Below, piece by piece: positions 9,506-18,003 of a DNA stretch of 64,000 nt; positions within the stretch are counted from its first letter, which is position 1; the number at the start of each line of letters is the position of its first letter. This DNA comes from an uncultured Oscillospiraceae bacterium (GTDB lineage: Bacteria > Bacillota > Clostridia > Oscillospirales > Oscillospiraceae), in the NCBI GenBank assembly GCA_905233385.1, contig CAJOEH010000015.1:1-64000 (forward strand), written 5' to 3'. A program made the translations under genes and the position numbers. Below the pieces are notes generated by a model. It had not been told where the DNA came from. It searched no databases and was given only the letters and a program-made list of their open reading frames with translations.

Positions 9506-10188
9506 AACGTTCCGAGATCAACAAGGCGCTGAAAGAACTGGAAGCGATGTGCGAAAAGGAGCATTGCTATCTGCCGCCGTTTTGCCGGTTCACCCCGGAG
9601 CAGTGGCAGACCTTAGGCCACGAATACGACGAGGTCCGCGACTGTATGCTCGGCTGGGACATCACCGACTACGGCCTGGGCAATTTCGACAAGATGGGCT
9701 TCTCCCTCATCACCATCCGCAACGGCAACCGCCTGATGCCGGACAAGTACCCGAAGGTCTACGCGGAAAAACTGCTCTATTTGAAAGAAGGGCAGTACGC
9801 GCCCAACCATTTCCACTGGTACAAGACCGAGGACATCATCAACCGCGGCGGCGGCAACGTGCTCATCCGCGTGTATAATTCCCTGCCCGACGAGGAGATC
9901 GACAAAGAATCCGACGTGACCGTGCATACGGACGGGCGGACCTATACCGTTCCCGCCGGCACGCAAATTCGTCTGACGCCCGGCGAGAGCATCCATATCC
10001 AGCAGTATCTGTATCACGATTTTGAGGTGGAGCCGGGGACGGGGAACGTCCTGCTCGGCGAGGTCAGCCAGTGCAACGACGACAACCACGACAACCGCTT
10101 CAACCCGCCCATGGGCCGCTTCCCGAAGATCGAGGAGGACGAGCCGCCGTACCGTCTGCTCTGCAACGAGTACCCCGCCGCGAAATAG
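9502..10188 (+). CDS. D-lyxose/D-mannose ketol-isomerase
   Basis: The 228-residue protein belongs to the cupin-fold D-lyxose isomerase family. The metal site is visible as NHFHWYKTEDI (two His and a Glu), with a further His in the QYLYHDFEVEPG strand. Enzymes of this family interconvert D-lyxose/D-xylulose and D-mannose/D-fructose. Because it lies between an alpha-mannosidase operon and a fructokinase, conversion of mannose to fructose is the likely role; this is inference from context. The start overlaps the kinase stop by four bases. A good AGGAGG for the next gene overlaps its end. Confidence 0.88.
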   Translation: MKRSEINKALKELEAMCEKEHCYLPPFCRFTPEQWQTLGHEYDEVRDCMLGWDITDYGLGNFDKMGFSLITIRNGNRLMPDKYPKVYAEKLLYLKEGQYAPNHFHWYKTEDIINRGGGNVLIRVYNSLPDEEIDKESDVTVHTDGRTYTVPAGTQIRLTPGESIHIQQYLYHDFEVEPGTGNVLLGEVSQCNDDNHDNRFNPPMGRFPKIEEDEPPYRLLCNEYPAAK

Positions 10189-10199
10189 GAGGGACCCAA

Positions 10200-11150
10200 A
10201 TGATCGACGTTGTTGCGCTCGGCGAATTATTGATCGACTTTACCTGCGAAAAAACGGACGCGGACGGCTATCCGACGATGGCGGCGCATCCCGGCGGCGC
10301 GCCGGCAAACTTCCTCGCCGCGCTGACGAAATACGGCGCGAAGACTGCCCTGATCGGCAAGGTCGGCGCGGACACTTTCGGAAAGCTCCTGCTCGGAACA
10401 TTGGAAAAAGCAGGCATTGACACGCGCGGGATGCTTGTGGACGAGAACAGTTTCACTACCCTTGCATTCGTCACGCTGGACGCAAGCGGCAACCGCGAAT
10501 TTGCCTTTGCCCGCAAGCCCGGCGCAGATACGAGGCTGACCGCGGAGGAAATCGACTATTCCCTGATCGACGAGGCGAAGGTCTTCCACTTCGGCACGCT
10601 CTCGCTGACAGACGAGCCTGCAAGAACAGCGACGCAGAAGGCGGTCGCCTACGCGAAGGAACGCGGCAAACTGATCTCCTGCGATCCCAATCTCCGCCTG
10701 CCGCTGTGGCGCAGCGCGGAGGAAGCAAAAGAACAGTTATTATGGGCGATCGCGCAGGCGGACGTCGTGAAGATCAGCGACAACGAGGTCGAGTTCCTGT
10801 TCGACTGCTCGCCCGCCGAGGGCGCGGAGATCATTCTGCGCGATTTCGGCGCGAAACTGGTCTTTGTCACCTGCGGCGCGGACGGCTGTTATTTCAAGAA
10901 CGCCCGCGCCTGCGGGCAGGTACCGACGCTCAAAGGTCTGCGGGTGATCGACACGACCGGCGCGGGAGACATCTTCGGCGGCAGCGCGATGCGCAAACTG
11001 CTGGAATCCGGCGCCGCGCCGGAGGATTTGGACGAAGCGAAGCTGCGCGAAATCGCCGCCTTCGCCTGCGCCGCGGCGAGTCTGTCCGCGACGAAGCCCG
11101 GCGGCATTTCCTCTGTTCCGCTCTTGGAAGAAGTCCTCGAAAAACTGTAA
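10200..11150 (+). CDS. PfkB-family fructokinase
   Basis: Start at ATG 10200, seven bases after AGGAGGG; upstream in-frame codons lie in the isomerase gene. The 316-residue protein has both PfkB signatures: HPGGAPANFLAAL near the N-terminus and DTTGAGDIFGG near the C-terminus, with the catalytic Asp in GAGD. Ile replaces the usual Ala/Ser after GAGD. FALGELLIDF-type N-terminal text (here VVALGELLIDF) is typical of bacterial fructokinase. It would phosphorylate fructose made by the isomerase to fructose-6-phosphate, closing the mannose salvage route. It is the last gene of the operon and is followed by a strong terminator. Confidence 0.88.
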   Translation: MIDVVALGELLIDFTCEKTDADGYPTMAAHPGGAPANFLAALTKYGAKTALIGKVGADTFGKLLLGTLEKAGIDTRGMLVDENSFTTLAFVTLDASGNREFAFARKPGADTRLTAEEIDYSLIDEAKVFHFGTLSLTDEPARTATQKAVAYAKERGKLISCDPNLRLPLWRSAEEAKEQLLWAIAQADVVKISDNEVEFLFDCSPAEGAEIILRDFGAKLVFVTCGADGCYFKNARACGQVPTLKGLRVIDTTGAGDIFGGSAMRKLLESGAAPEDLDEAKLREIAAFACAAASLSATKPGGISSVPLLEEVLEKL

Positions 11151-11153
11151 TAT

Positions 11154-11196
11154 AAAGGAAAGCGCCTCTGTTCCGTGAACAGAGGCGCTTTCCTTT
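11154..11196. terminator. Bidirectional intrinsic terminator
   Basis: A perfect 20-base stem with a 3-base loop, with A-rich and T-rich outer ends, lies between the convergent fructokinase gene and the minus-strand PQ-loop-like gene. It can serve both. Confidence 0.9.
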
Positions 11197-11204
11197 ATCG
11201 TGAA

Positions 11205-11507
11205 TCAATTCGCCGCGGCGGCCCGCCGGTCAAGCCTGCGGTTGCGGTAATACAGACAGAGATCCGCCGTGACCATCAGCAGGTTCAGCACGTAGAAAAA
11301 CAGGACGTACCACTTTTGCGCGAACTGCGCCATATAACCGGCATTGACGAGCTTTGCGGCGATCCCGGCGAGATAGCCGATGATGATCAGGTAGAGAAAA
11401 GTAGGACTTTTTCCCTTCGCCGTTCTTGCACGCCAGGCTTTTGCCACGTTGAACGGCCACGACGCGCCGAAACACACGATCATAATGATTTCCAGGATCT
11501 CCGACAT
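11205..11507 (-). CDS. Small PQ-loop-like membrane protein
   Basis: Start chosen at 11507 (MSEILEI) because GGAGG lies at 11516-11520 on the coding strand; a longer frame begins at 11540. The 100-residue protein has three hydrophobic segments: LEIIMIVCFGASWPFNVAK, SPTFLYLIIIGYLAGIAAK and WYVLFFYVLNLLMVTADL. The SWPFN/KGKSPTF pattern resembles short PQ-loop (SemiSWEET-like) proteins common in Clostridia. Transport of a sugar or metabolite is possible, but no substrate can be named. It is convergent with the fructokinase gene and divergent from the regulator at 11702. Confidence 0.6.
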   Translation of the reverse strand: MSEILEIIMIVCFGASWPFNVAKAWRARTAKGKSPTFLYLIIIGYLAGIAAKLVNAGYMAQFAQKWYVLFFYVLNLLMVTADLCLYYRNRRLDRRAAAAN

Positions 11508-11607
11508 CACTTGTTCCTCCGTTTCTTTCAGTTCGTTCATTATATCATCCGCAAAAGCCGCCGTCCATTTCTTTCAAAAGAAACTGGTACTGTGGTACAA
11601 TTTTCTG

Positions 11608-11636
11608 TTTACAAAACGCGCTGGTTGTGACATAAT
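11608..11636 (+). promoter_or_regulatory. Sigma-A-type promoter of the GntR/LacI regulator
   Basis: TTTACA at 11608 and CATAAT at 11631 are separated by 17 bases, about 65 bases before the regulator start. A short direct repeat containing GGTAC occurs just upstream (about 11586-11598) and could belong to an operator, but this is weak. Confidence 0.55.
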
Positions 11637-11701
11637 GAATTAGAAGGGCGACTGTCGTCTGCTTTCAGATCCGAACGAATTTTGACGGAAGTAAAAGAAA
11701 T

Positions 11702-12805
11702 ATGGATACTTCGATCTACAAAACGATCACGACCTATCTGCTGGAACTGATCAGCAGGAACATGAACACCCCGAATTACAAATTGCCCAGCGAACGTATG
11801 CTTGCGGTGAATTTCAACGTCAGCCGCAAGCCGGTTCGCCATGCGTATGACGACCTGATCGACAGAGGCTACATCACGCGCATCCACGGCAGCGGCTATT
11901 ATATCAGCAGCAGCATTGAACCGGAACAGCTGCAGGCGAGCTTTCAGAAACAGATCAAAATATCCTTTATCATTCCGGCGGTCACGACGCAATACGCCCA
12001 TTCGCTGCTTTCGGGCGTCTCCGATTTCTGCGCAAAAAACAAGGTGGAATACTCCATCCACGTCAGCGACGATCTCCCGGAGAAGGAGAATTCCCTGATC
12101 CGCTCCGCGCCGCGTACCGGCTCGATGGGCATCATCCTGTTTCCGTCAGATAATGACACCGATAATTTCAATGAGCTGGCGCGCCTTGCCGTGCGGAAAT
12201 TTCCCTTCGTCCTGGTGGATCGAAGGATCCCGAACCTCAACGCTTCCTTCGTGGCGACGGACGACCACCAGTCGATGATCGACGCGCTGCAGCTGCTCTA
12301 TCAGAAGGGCTATCGCAGCCCGGTATTCGTGACCCCGTCGCCGCGGCTCGCTTCGTCCGTGGATTCGCGTATCAACGGCTATACCCACGGGCTCCTGCGC
12401 TTTTATAAAATGGCGTCGCCCTCCAATATCCTGATCCTGAGCGAAAACCGTGCACAGCAGAAAAACGAGGTCTTGCAGCACCTGCAGAAATACCCGCAGA
12501 CGGACGTGATGATCTTCCTCGGCACCAAGAATTCACCGGTGATCTCCGCTGTGAAAGCAATGGGGGAGGACGGGATCAAACTGATGCTGTTTGACGATGA
12601 ACTGAGCCGCGCCGAGCGCGATACGCTGAAGCCGTTCTTCATTCTGCAGGACGGTTATTCGATCGGCTACGTTGCGGCGGAGATCCTGTATAACCACATT
12701 CTCGGCGATATGCGCCCGTCCGTGCGGCTGTTTCCCGTCACGATCGCGGACGCCGACGGCAATCCGCTGACGGCGACGGAAACGGTCAGAAAAGAGAACG
12801 CCTGA
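11702..12805 (+). CDS. GntR-HTH / LacI-type ligand-binding transcriptional regulator
   Basis: The 367-residue protein has an N-terminal winged helix of the GntR type (residues ~1-75: NYKLPSERMLAVNFNVSRK, then ITRIHGSGYYIS), followed by a periplasmic-binding-protein-like sensor domain (SFIIPAVTTQYAHSLLSGV, GIILFPSDNDTDNFNEL, FVLVDRRIPNLNASFVATDD). This combination is that of AraR-like sugar-responsive regulators. It lies 13 bases before the ABC ATPase gene and probably controls the downstream ABC/cupin/esterase/rhamnulokinase genes. The inducer is likely a sugar or sugar phosphate; rhamnose-derived ligands are suggested only by the neighbouring kinase. Confidence 0.88.
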   Translation: MDTSIYKTITTYLLELISRNMNTPNYKLPSERMLAVNFNVSRKPVRHAYDDLIDRGYITRIHGSGYYISSSIEPEQLQASFQKQIKISFIIPAVTTQYAHSLLSGVSDFCAKNKVEYSIHVSDDLPEKENSLIRSAPRTGSMGIILFPSDNDTDNFNELARLAVRKFPFVLVDRRIPNLNASFVATDDHQSMIDALQLLYQKGYRSPVFVTPSPRLASSVDSRINGYTHGLLRFYKMASPSNILILSENRAQQKNEVLQHLQKYPQTDVMIFLGTKNSPVISAVKAMGEDGIKLMLFDDELSRAERDTLKPFFILQDGYSIGYVAAEILYNHILGDMRPSVRLFPVTIADADGNPLTATETVRKENA

Positions 12806-12818
12806 AACGGAGGCGGAA

Positions 12819-13538
12819 ATGTCCGAAATCGTATTTGATCATTTTTCCTGCTGGTACAGGGAGAAAAAGGAATACGTTACGGCGCTGGACGATCTGACCT
12901 TCCGCGTTCGCGAGGGGGAGTTCTTCGTCGTTGCCGGAGCGTCCGGCAGCGGAAAAACGACCCTGCTGAACTGCGTGCTCGGACTGCGCGAGTACACGAA
13001 GGGGAGCCTGACGGTCGACGGCATCCCTGCGGAAGAGACGAGCGGCGGTCTGCGCAACGTCGGGTTCGTGCGGCAGGAGGCCGATCTGTATCCGCACCTG
13101 ACCGTCTACGAGAATATCGCCTTCCCGCTGCGCGCCATGCGCACGGAACAGCAGGAAGTCGACCGCCGTGTGAAGGAGCTTGCCCGCCGTCTGGAGGTGG
13201 ACTGGCTTCTGACGCGGATCCCGCGCCAGCTTTCCGGCGGCCAGCAGCAGCGGGTCGCGATCGCCCGGGCGCTGATCAAAAAGCCGACCCTGCTCCTGTT
13301 CGACGAACCGTTTTCCGATCTGGAGCCGACGCTTCGCGGACAGCTCCGGCGTCTTGTGAAGGCGCTGCAGCAGGAGTACGGGATGACCGTCCTGTTTGTC
13401 ACCCATGATCTGCCCGATGCGTTCGCCCTTGCAGACCGCCTGCTCGTGCTGGAAGGCGGCCGCGTGGCGGACCTCGGTACGCCGATGGAGCTGCTGAAAG
13501 ACTGCAGATCCGAGTTGCTCAAAGGGTTTTTGAAATGA
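12819..13538 (+). CDS. ABC transporter ATP-binding protein
   Basis: The 239-residue protein is a complete nucleotide-binding domain: Walker A GASGSGKTT, Q-loop FVRQEADLYPHLTVYENI, signature [15 protein letters not shown], Walker B LLLFDEPF and switch His in FVTHDLPDA. The sequence resembles importer ATPases of the MalK/CysA/PotA group but lacks their long C-terminal regulatory domain. No canonical binding-protein-dependent permease follows; instead three overlapping membrane-protein genes do, and they may form the transmembrane part. It overlaps the next start by four bases. Confidence 0.9.
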   Translation: MSEIVFDHFSCWYREKKEYVTALDDLTFRVREGEFFVVAGASGSGKTTLLNCVLGLREYTKGSLTVDGIPAEETSGGLRNVGFVRQEADLYPHLTVYENIAFPLRAMRTEQQEVDRRVKELARRLEVDWLLTRIPRQLSGGQQQRVAIARALIKKPTLLLFDEPFSDLEPTLRGQLRRLVKALQQEYGMTVLFVTHDLPDAFALADRLLVLEGGRVADLGTPMELLKDCRSELLKGFLK

Positions 13539-13981
13539 AACAGACCGTTCTGAACCAACCCGCGCAGACGCTTTCCAAAAAGCTCTCGCTGTGCGCTGCG
13601 TTGTGTATTCTTGCCGCGGCGGCGACGCTGTGTTGTAATATCCTGCTTGCTTTGACGTTCACGGAGAATACGCGCACGGCATATCTGCTGGTGAATGTTC
13701 TCTCTGACGTGATCGTCGGCAGTTTGATCCTTTTCATTATCTGCACCTATCTTCAGCCCCGCAGAAAACACCTGCTGCTTGCCCGGCAGGCGGGAAGCTC
13801 CTATACGGCCGTCGTAGAAAGCATATCCCGAACGCCGCTGCGCTATCTGGGCGTCGACTGCCTGGAAGTCCTTGCGGAGGGGCGCAGGCTGTTTCTGCCC
13901 TGCAATACGATCCTGCTGGAAACAGGCGTTCGCTATCGTTTCCAAACGGCTTCCAACGTCATCATGGAGGCAGAACGATGA
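13535..13981 (+). CDS. Unknown two-TM membrane protein of the ABC operon
   Basis: I do not recognise this 148-residue protein. It has two hydrophobic segments (LCAALCILAAAATLCCNILLA and YLLVNVLSDVIVGSLILFII), then a ~75-residue soluble tail rich in beta-strand text (SYTAVVESISRTPLRYLGVD). Both its start and stop overlap the neighbouring genes by four bases (ATGA), so it is translationally coupled between the ABC ATPase and the single-TM protein at 13978. An accessory subunit of the ABC complex is the obvious guess. Confidence 0.55.
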   Translation: MKQTVLNQPAQTLSKKLSLCAALCILAAAATLCCNILLALTFTENTRTAYLLVNVLSDVIVGSLILFIICTYLQPRRKHLLLARQAGSSYTAVVESISRTPLRYLGVDCLEVLAEGRRLFLPCNTILLETGVRYRFQTASNVIMEAER

Positions 13982-14586
13982 AAAAGCAGCTGCGGTCGAA
14001 CTGGTGGAAGTATCTCGCGGTGCTGATCCTGCCGGTCATCCTTTGGACTACCGTGTTTTCTCTGCGTAGCAGACCGGACGGCAACGAACGTCTGCGGATC
14101 CTGCTCGTGGGAGAGGGCGCGGACACTGCCGCCCTGCAGGCGGATCTGGAGACTGCGCTGCCGTCCCTGACGGCGCAGACGCTCCGGGAGATCACCGTCA
14201 CGCAGGAGACGCCGGGAAACGGCGTTCCATACGGTGAATGGCTGATCTCCAGACAGTTTTCCTATGATATTCTGCTTGTCTCCGAGCCGTGGCGCGAGGA
14301 GAATATGGGGCAGAAGTATTTCAGCCGTCTGCGCGATCCGCTCGTTGCACGCTATTCCTCCGTCCCGCAGTATACCGAGACGGCGGACGGAAACACGCTT
14401 CCTTACGCGCTCATGCTGTCCGGCGCGGATACAAGGCTCGGCAGCTATCTGGAAGCAAAAGACGGCGCGTGGCTTCTGTTTTTCAGCCCGGAGAGCGTCA
14501 ACCTCGGCGCAGAGAACGGCAAAGGAGACCGAACGGACGACGCGGCGCTCGCTGCGGCGCAATACTTGTCGGAGGAGATCCATTGA
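13978..14586 (+). CDS. Unknown single-TM anchored extracytoplasmic protein
   Basis: I do not recognise this 202-residue protein. A single N-terminal hydrophobic segment (YLAVLILPVILWTTVFSL) with a positively charged lead predicts a type II membrane anchor or uncleaved signal. The rest has alternating strand/helix text (RLRILLVGEGADTAALQADL, FSYDILLVSEPWREENMGQK) recalling a small Rossmann-like or binding-protein-like domain. It overlaps both neighbours by four bases. It may be the solute-recognition component of the ABC assembly; this is inference. Confidence 0.5.
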   Translation: MKKQLRSNWWKYLAVLILPVILWTTVFSLRSRPDGNERLRILLVGEGADTAALQADLETALPSLTAQTLREITVTQETPGNGVPYGEWLISRQFSYDILLVSEPWREENMGQKYFSRLRDPLVARYSSVPQYTETADGNTLPYALMLSGADTRLGSYLEAKDGAWLLFFSPESVNLGAENGKGDRTDDAALAAAQYLSEEIH

Positions 14587-15479
14587 AACGAAAACGCAAG
14601 GCGGCGAGCAGCGACTTTACCGCGGCGATGCTCCCGCAAAGCAGAAAAGAAATATTCTACGACGTGCTGAAACTGCAATGGCGCAAGCTGTTGCTGCTCG
14701 GCGTGATTACGGCGCTGTTTTCCCTGCCGCTGCTCGTTTCCACCCTGGTGGGCGACGTATATGCAGGAAACCTGCTTGCAGCCGTGAAAGACAGCGAGCC
14801 GGAACTGGAGGCGGCTGCTGCCGGCGCGCTGTTCCGCTTTGAACTTCTGCGCGGCGCGGTCAATATCCCGCTGTTTCTGCTGTTCCTTGTCGGCCTGTCC
14901 GGCACGCTCCGCGTGCTGCGCCAGCTTGCGTGGGAGGAGAACGTCCACCTGCCGACGGACTTCGCGGCAGGTCTTCGCAGCAATCTCGGCCAGCTGACCG
15001 CCCTCGGACTGCTTTGCAGCGTGACCGCGCTGCTTTGCAAGAACCTTTTGTATCTGTTTTCGGCGTACAACTCGGCGATCGTTGCGACGGTATCTCTGCT
15101 GCCGGTCGCGGTCAGCGTTCTGATCCTGCTTCCTGCCGCCTGCCTCTGCCTCGTCATGATCCCGATCTATGCCAATTCGCTGAAAGCCGATTTGAAAAAC
15201 GCGTTTTACGTGTTTTTCTCAGCACCCTGGCGGGTGCTGGCCACGCTCGCCGTTTGCGCGCTGTTCTGGCTGCCGTCGCTGCTGCCGCGGCTCTATTTCC
15301 GGATCTTCGGCCATCTGTTTGCGTATCTGATGCTTCCGCTGACGCTGCTGGGCTGGACGCTGTTCTGTTACGATAAATTTGACATGTACATCAACGCGGA
15401 ACAATGCCCGGAGCTGATCGGAAAAGGGATCTTTCACCCGGAAGAGCAGACGGCAGCGGACGACATAGAAGAAGCTTAA
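14583..15479 (+). CDS. Polytopic membrane protein, possibly YesL/DUF624-like
   Basis: Start chosen at TTG 14583, overlapping the previous stop, because GGAGGAG lies 7-13 bases upstream; the alternative ATG at 14628 has no comparable site. The 298-residue protein has about six hydrophobic segments, among them LLLLGVITALFSLPLLVSTL, VNIPLFLLFLVGLSGTL and LMLPLTLLGWTLFCYD. The FAAGLRSN and LKADLKNAFYVFF text resembles YesL/DUF624 membrane proteins that accompany polysaccharide-use genes, but the protein is longer than usual. It is probably the integral membrane partner of the ABC ATPase at 12819. Confidence 0.5.
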   Translation: MKRKRKAASSDFTAAMLPQSRKEIFYDVLKLQWRKLLLLGVITALFSLPLLVSTLVGDVYAGNLLAAVKDSEPELEAAAAGALFRFELLRGAVNIPLFLLFLVGLSGTLRVLRQLAWEENVHLPTDFAAGLRSNLGQLTALGLLCSVTALLCKNLLYLFSAYNSAIVATVSLLPVAVSVLILLPAACLCLVMIPIYANSLKADLKNAFYVFFSAPWRVLATLAVCALFWLPSLLPRLYFRIFGHLFAYLMLPLTLLGWTLFCYDKFDMYINAEQCPELIGKGIFHPEEQTAADDIEEA

Positions 15480-15508
15480 ACTCTATATATTTCGGAGGAT
15501 TCTGAAAA

Positions 15509-15856
15509 ATGGAAGGACTGGACATTCTGGACTACACCGGCGAAGGCTATATGCCGGTACATGATTTTGAGAGCTGGCGCGTTGCTTATTTGAATTGTCA
15601 GGAGAGCAATACCCCGGAGGGGATGCGATACATCGAGCGCCACAACGAAACGGACGAGATCTTCATCCTGCTGAACGGCGAGGCCACCCTCCTGATCGGC
15701 GAGGAACGCGTGCCGGTCCCGATGGAAAAGTACAAGACCTACAACGTCAAAAAGGGCGTCTGGCACAACGTCTACCTCAGCGAAGACGCGAAGATCCTGA
15801 TCGTGGAAAACTGCAATACCTCGGAGGCAAACTCCGATTATCTCTATTTCCGGTAA
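15509..15856 (+). CDS. Small single-domain cupin protein
   Basis: The 115-residue protein fits one cupin barrel. RHNETDEIFILLNGEATLLI corresponds to cupin motif 1 (His, Glu/Asp metal ligands), and VKKGVWHNVYLSEDAKIL to motif 2 with its His. A good TCGGAGGA site precedes the ATG. Cupins of this size are isomerases, oxygenases or sugar sensors; the adjoining esterase and rhamnulokinase suggest a carbohydrate role such as a mutarotase-like or isomerase step, but no specific reaction can be assigned. Confidence 0.7.
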   Translation: MEGLDILDYTGEGYMPVHDFESWRVAYLNCQESNTPEGMRYIERHNETDEIFILLNGEATLLIGEERVPVPMEKYKTYNVKKGVWHNVYLSEDAKILIVENCNTSEANSDYLYFR

Positions 15857-15877
15857 CCGGCGGAAAGGACGATTGAC

Positions 15878-16672
15878 ATGGCTCTTATGCACGTAGACTT
15901 TTTCTCGAACGTCCTCGGCATGTGCATGCAGATGGACGTGATCCTGCCGCAGAAGACCAGCGGACAGATCGGCATGGAGGGGAAAGCGGAGGACACCTAT
16001 CCGACCCTGTACCTGCTCCACGGCATGAGCGACGACCATACGATCTGGCAGCGCCGGACCTCCATCGAGCGTTACGTCAGCGAACGGAACCTTGCGGTGG
16101 TCATGCCCAGCACGCATCTTGGCTGGTATACGAACATGGCGTACGGCCTGCCGTACTTTACCTATATCACCGAAGAGCTCCCGGCGGTCTGCCGCGGCTT
16201 TTTCCGCGGGATGAGCGCGAAGCGGGAGGATACCTTCATCGCGGGACTGTCGATGGGCGGCTACGGCGCGCTGAAGGCGGCGCTCTCCTGCCCGGAGACT
16301 TACTGCGCCGCGGCGGGACTCTCCTCTGCGACGGACGCCTTCGTTCGTGCGCTGCGCGAGGATAAAAACGACCGGCATCATTACTGGGAGAGTATCTTCG
16401 GCAAGGCCGAGGACGTTCCGGGCAGCGAAAACGACCTCTTCGCGCTGGCGGAGCGCTGCGCCGCGGGCGGTCTGACGCCCGACCTGTTCCAATGGTGCGG
16501 CACGGAGGACGACCTTCTGGAGGAAAACCGCCGTCTGCGCGATACGCTGCAAAGGCTGGGCTACCGCCTGCGCTACAGCGAGTCTCCCGGAGATCATTCC
16601 TGGACGTACTGGGACGTGAAGATCCAAGCGGTACTGGACTGGATCGACGGGATCAGACAGCCCTCTGCGTGA
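15878..16672 (+). CDS. Alpha/beta-hydrolase esterase (esterase D/XynC-like)
   Basis: The 264-residue protein has the putative-esterase (antigen-85/esterase-D) fold: LYLLHGMSDDHTIWQRR for the oxyanion region, FIAGLSMGGYGAL with nucleophile Ser in G-x-S-x-G, and SPGDHSWTYWD with the catalytic His. It has no signal peptide. Family members include acetyl-xylan and feruloyl esterases and S-formylglutathione hydrolases. With the glycan genes around it, cytoplasmic deacylation of imported oligosaccharides is likely. It lies 19 bases before the rhamnulokinase gene. Confidence 0.85.
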   Translation: MALMHVDFFSNVLGMCMQMDVILPQKTSGQIGMEGKAEDTYPTLYLLHGMSDDHTIWQRRTSIERYVSERNLAVVMPSTHLGWYTNMAYGLPYFTYITEELPAVCRGFFRGMSAKREDTFIAGLSMGGYGALKAALSCPETYCAAAGLSSATDAFVRALREDKNDRHHYWESIFGKAEDVPGSENDLFALAERCAAGGLTPDLFQWCGTEDDLLEENRRLRDTLQRLGYRLRYSESPGDHSWTYWDVKIQAVLDWIDGIRQPSA

Positions 16673-16691
16673 TTCAGAGAGGGGAGCGCTC

Positions 16692-18002
16692 ATGAAGTAT
16701 TATCTTGCGATCGACATCGGCGCGTCCTCCGGACGGCATATCGTCGGCTGGATGGAGAACGGCGCGCTGCAAAACAAAGAGATCTACCGCTTTGAAAACA
16801 AGCTGGTAAAACAGAACGGTCATCTGATCTGGGACGTCAAAGAGCTGTTTCACCAGATCAAAGAGGGAATCCGGCGGGCGTTCTCCGCATACGGCGAGAT
16901 CCGGAGCCTCTCCGTGGACACCTGGGGTGTGGACTACGTTTTGATGAAGGGCGACAGAGAGATCCTCCCGTGCTACGCATACCGGGACCACCGCACGGAA
17001 CAGATCATTGACAGCGTTCATGCGAAGATTCCTTTCTCCGAATTGTATCAGCGTACCGGCTGCCAGTTCCAGACGTTCACGACGATCTATCAGCTCTATT
17101 GTGATCTGCATGCCGGACGGCTGGCGCAGGCGACCGACTTCCTGATGATGCCGGAGTATCTGCTGTACAAGCTGACCGGCGTGAAGAAAAAAGAATACAC
17201 CCACGGCACGACGACCGGCCTCGTGAATGTCCGGACCGGGGAGTTTGACGGGGAACTGATCTCGGCCTTTTCGTTCCCGCGGCGCCTGTTCCCGCGTCTG
17301 TCGCAGCCGGGAACGCGGCTGGGAAGGCTCCTGCCGGGTGTAGCCGCCGAGGTCGGCGGCAACTGCGACGTCGTATTCTGCGCGACGCACGACACCGCGT
17401 CGGCGGTCGAGGGGATCCCGATGGAAGGGAATTATCCTTATATTTCCTCCGGCACGTGGAGTCTGCTCGGCGTGAAAACGCCGACCGCGCTGACCGACCC
17501 CAAAAGCGAGGCCAGCAACTATTCCAACGAGGGCGGCGTGGGCTATAACCGCTATCAGAAGAACATTATGGGCTTGTGGATCGTGAATTCCCTTCGAAAG
17601 GAGCTGTGCCCGGACAAGCCGTTCCCGGAGATTGCCGCAGAGGCGGAAAACAGCGCGTTTGACGATCTGGTGGACGTGAACAGCGACTGCTTCTTCTCAC
17701 CGAGCGGTATGCGGCAGGCGTTCGATCTGGTGCTGCCGACGCTGCCGAAACAGCCGGCGGATTACTTCCGCTGCGCCTACCGTTCTTTAGCTTTGAGCTA
17801 TAAGAACGCGCTGGACGAGCTGGAAGAAAATACCGGAATGCACTATGAGAAGCTCTATATCGTCGGCGGCGGCGCGAAAAACGGTTTTTTGAACAGATTG
17901 ACTGCGGAATTCACAGGCAAAGAGGTCGTCGCCCTTCCGATTGAGGCAACGGCGATCGGCAACCTGCTCGTGCAGGCAAGATCTGACAGGGAAGACCGAT
18001 AA
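16692..18002 (+). CDS. rhaB: Rhamnulokinase (FGGY family), apparently short at the C-terminus
   Basis: The 436-residue protein has the FGGY kinase fold with rhamnulokinase features: AIDIGASSGRHIVGW, LSVDTWGVDYVLM, CYAYRDHRT, CATHDTASAVEG, YISSGTWSLLGV and VGGGAKNGFLNRL. It would phosphorylate L-rhamnulose to L-rhamnulose-1-phosphate. Relatives usually continue 30-45 residues past the IEATAIGNLLVQ motif; here the frame ends seven residues later (RSDREDR) and runs straight into the terminator, so the 3' end looks deleted. Whether it stays active is unknown. Rhamnose isomerase and aldolase genes are not in this window. Confidence 0.85.
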   Translation: MKYYLAIDIGASSGRHIVGWMENGALQNKEIYRFENKLVKQNGHLIWDVKELFHQIKEGIRRAFSAYGEIRSLSVDTWGVDYVLMKGDREILPCYAYRDHRTEQIIDSVHAKIPFSELYQRTGCQFQTFTTIYQLYCDLHAGRLAQATDFLMMPEYLLYKLTGVKKKEYTHGTTTGLVNVRTGEFDGELISAFSFPRRLFPRLSQPGTRLGRLLPGVAAEVGGNCDVVFCATHDTASAVEGIPMEGNYPYISSGTWSLLGVKTPTALTDPKSEASNYSNEGGVGYNRYQKNIMGLWIVNSLRKELCPDKPFPEIAAEAENSAFDDLVDVNSDCFFSPSGMRQAFDLVLPTLPKQPADYFRCAYRSLALSYKNALDELEENTGMHYEKLYIVGGGAKNGFLNRLTAEFTGKEVVALPIEATAIGNLLVQARSDREDR

Positions 18003-18003
18003 T

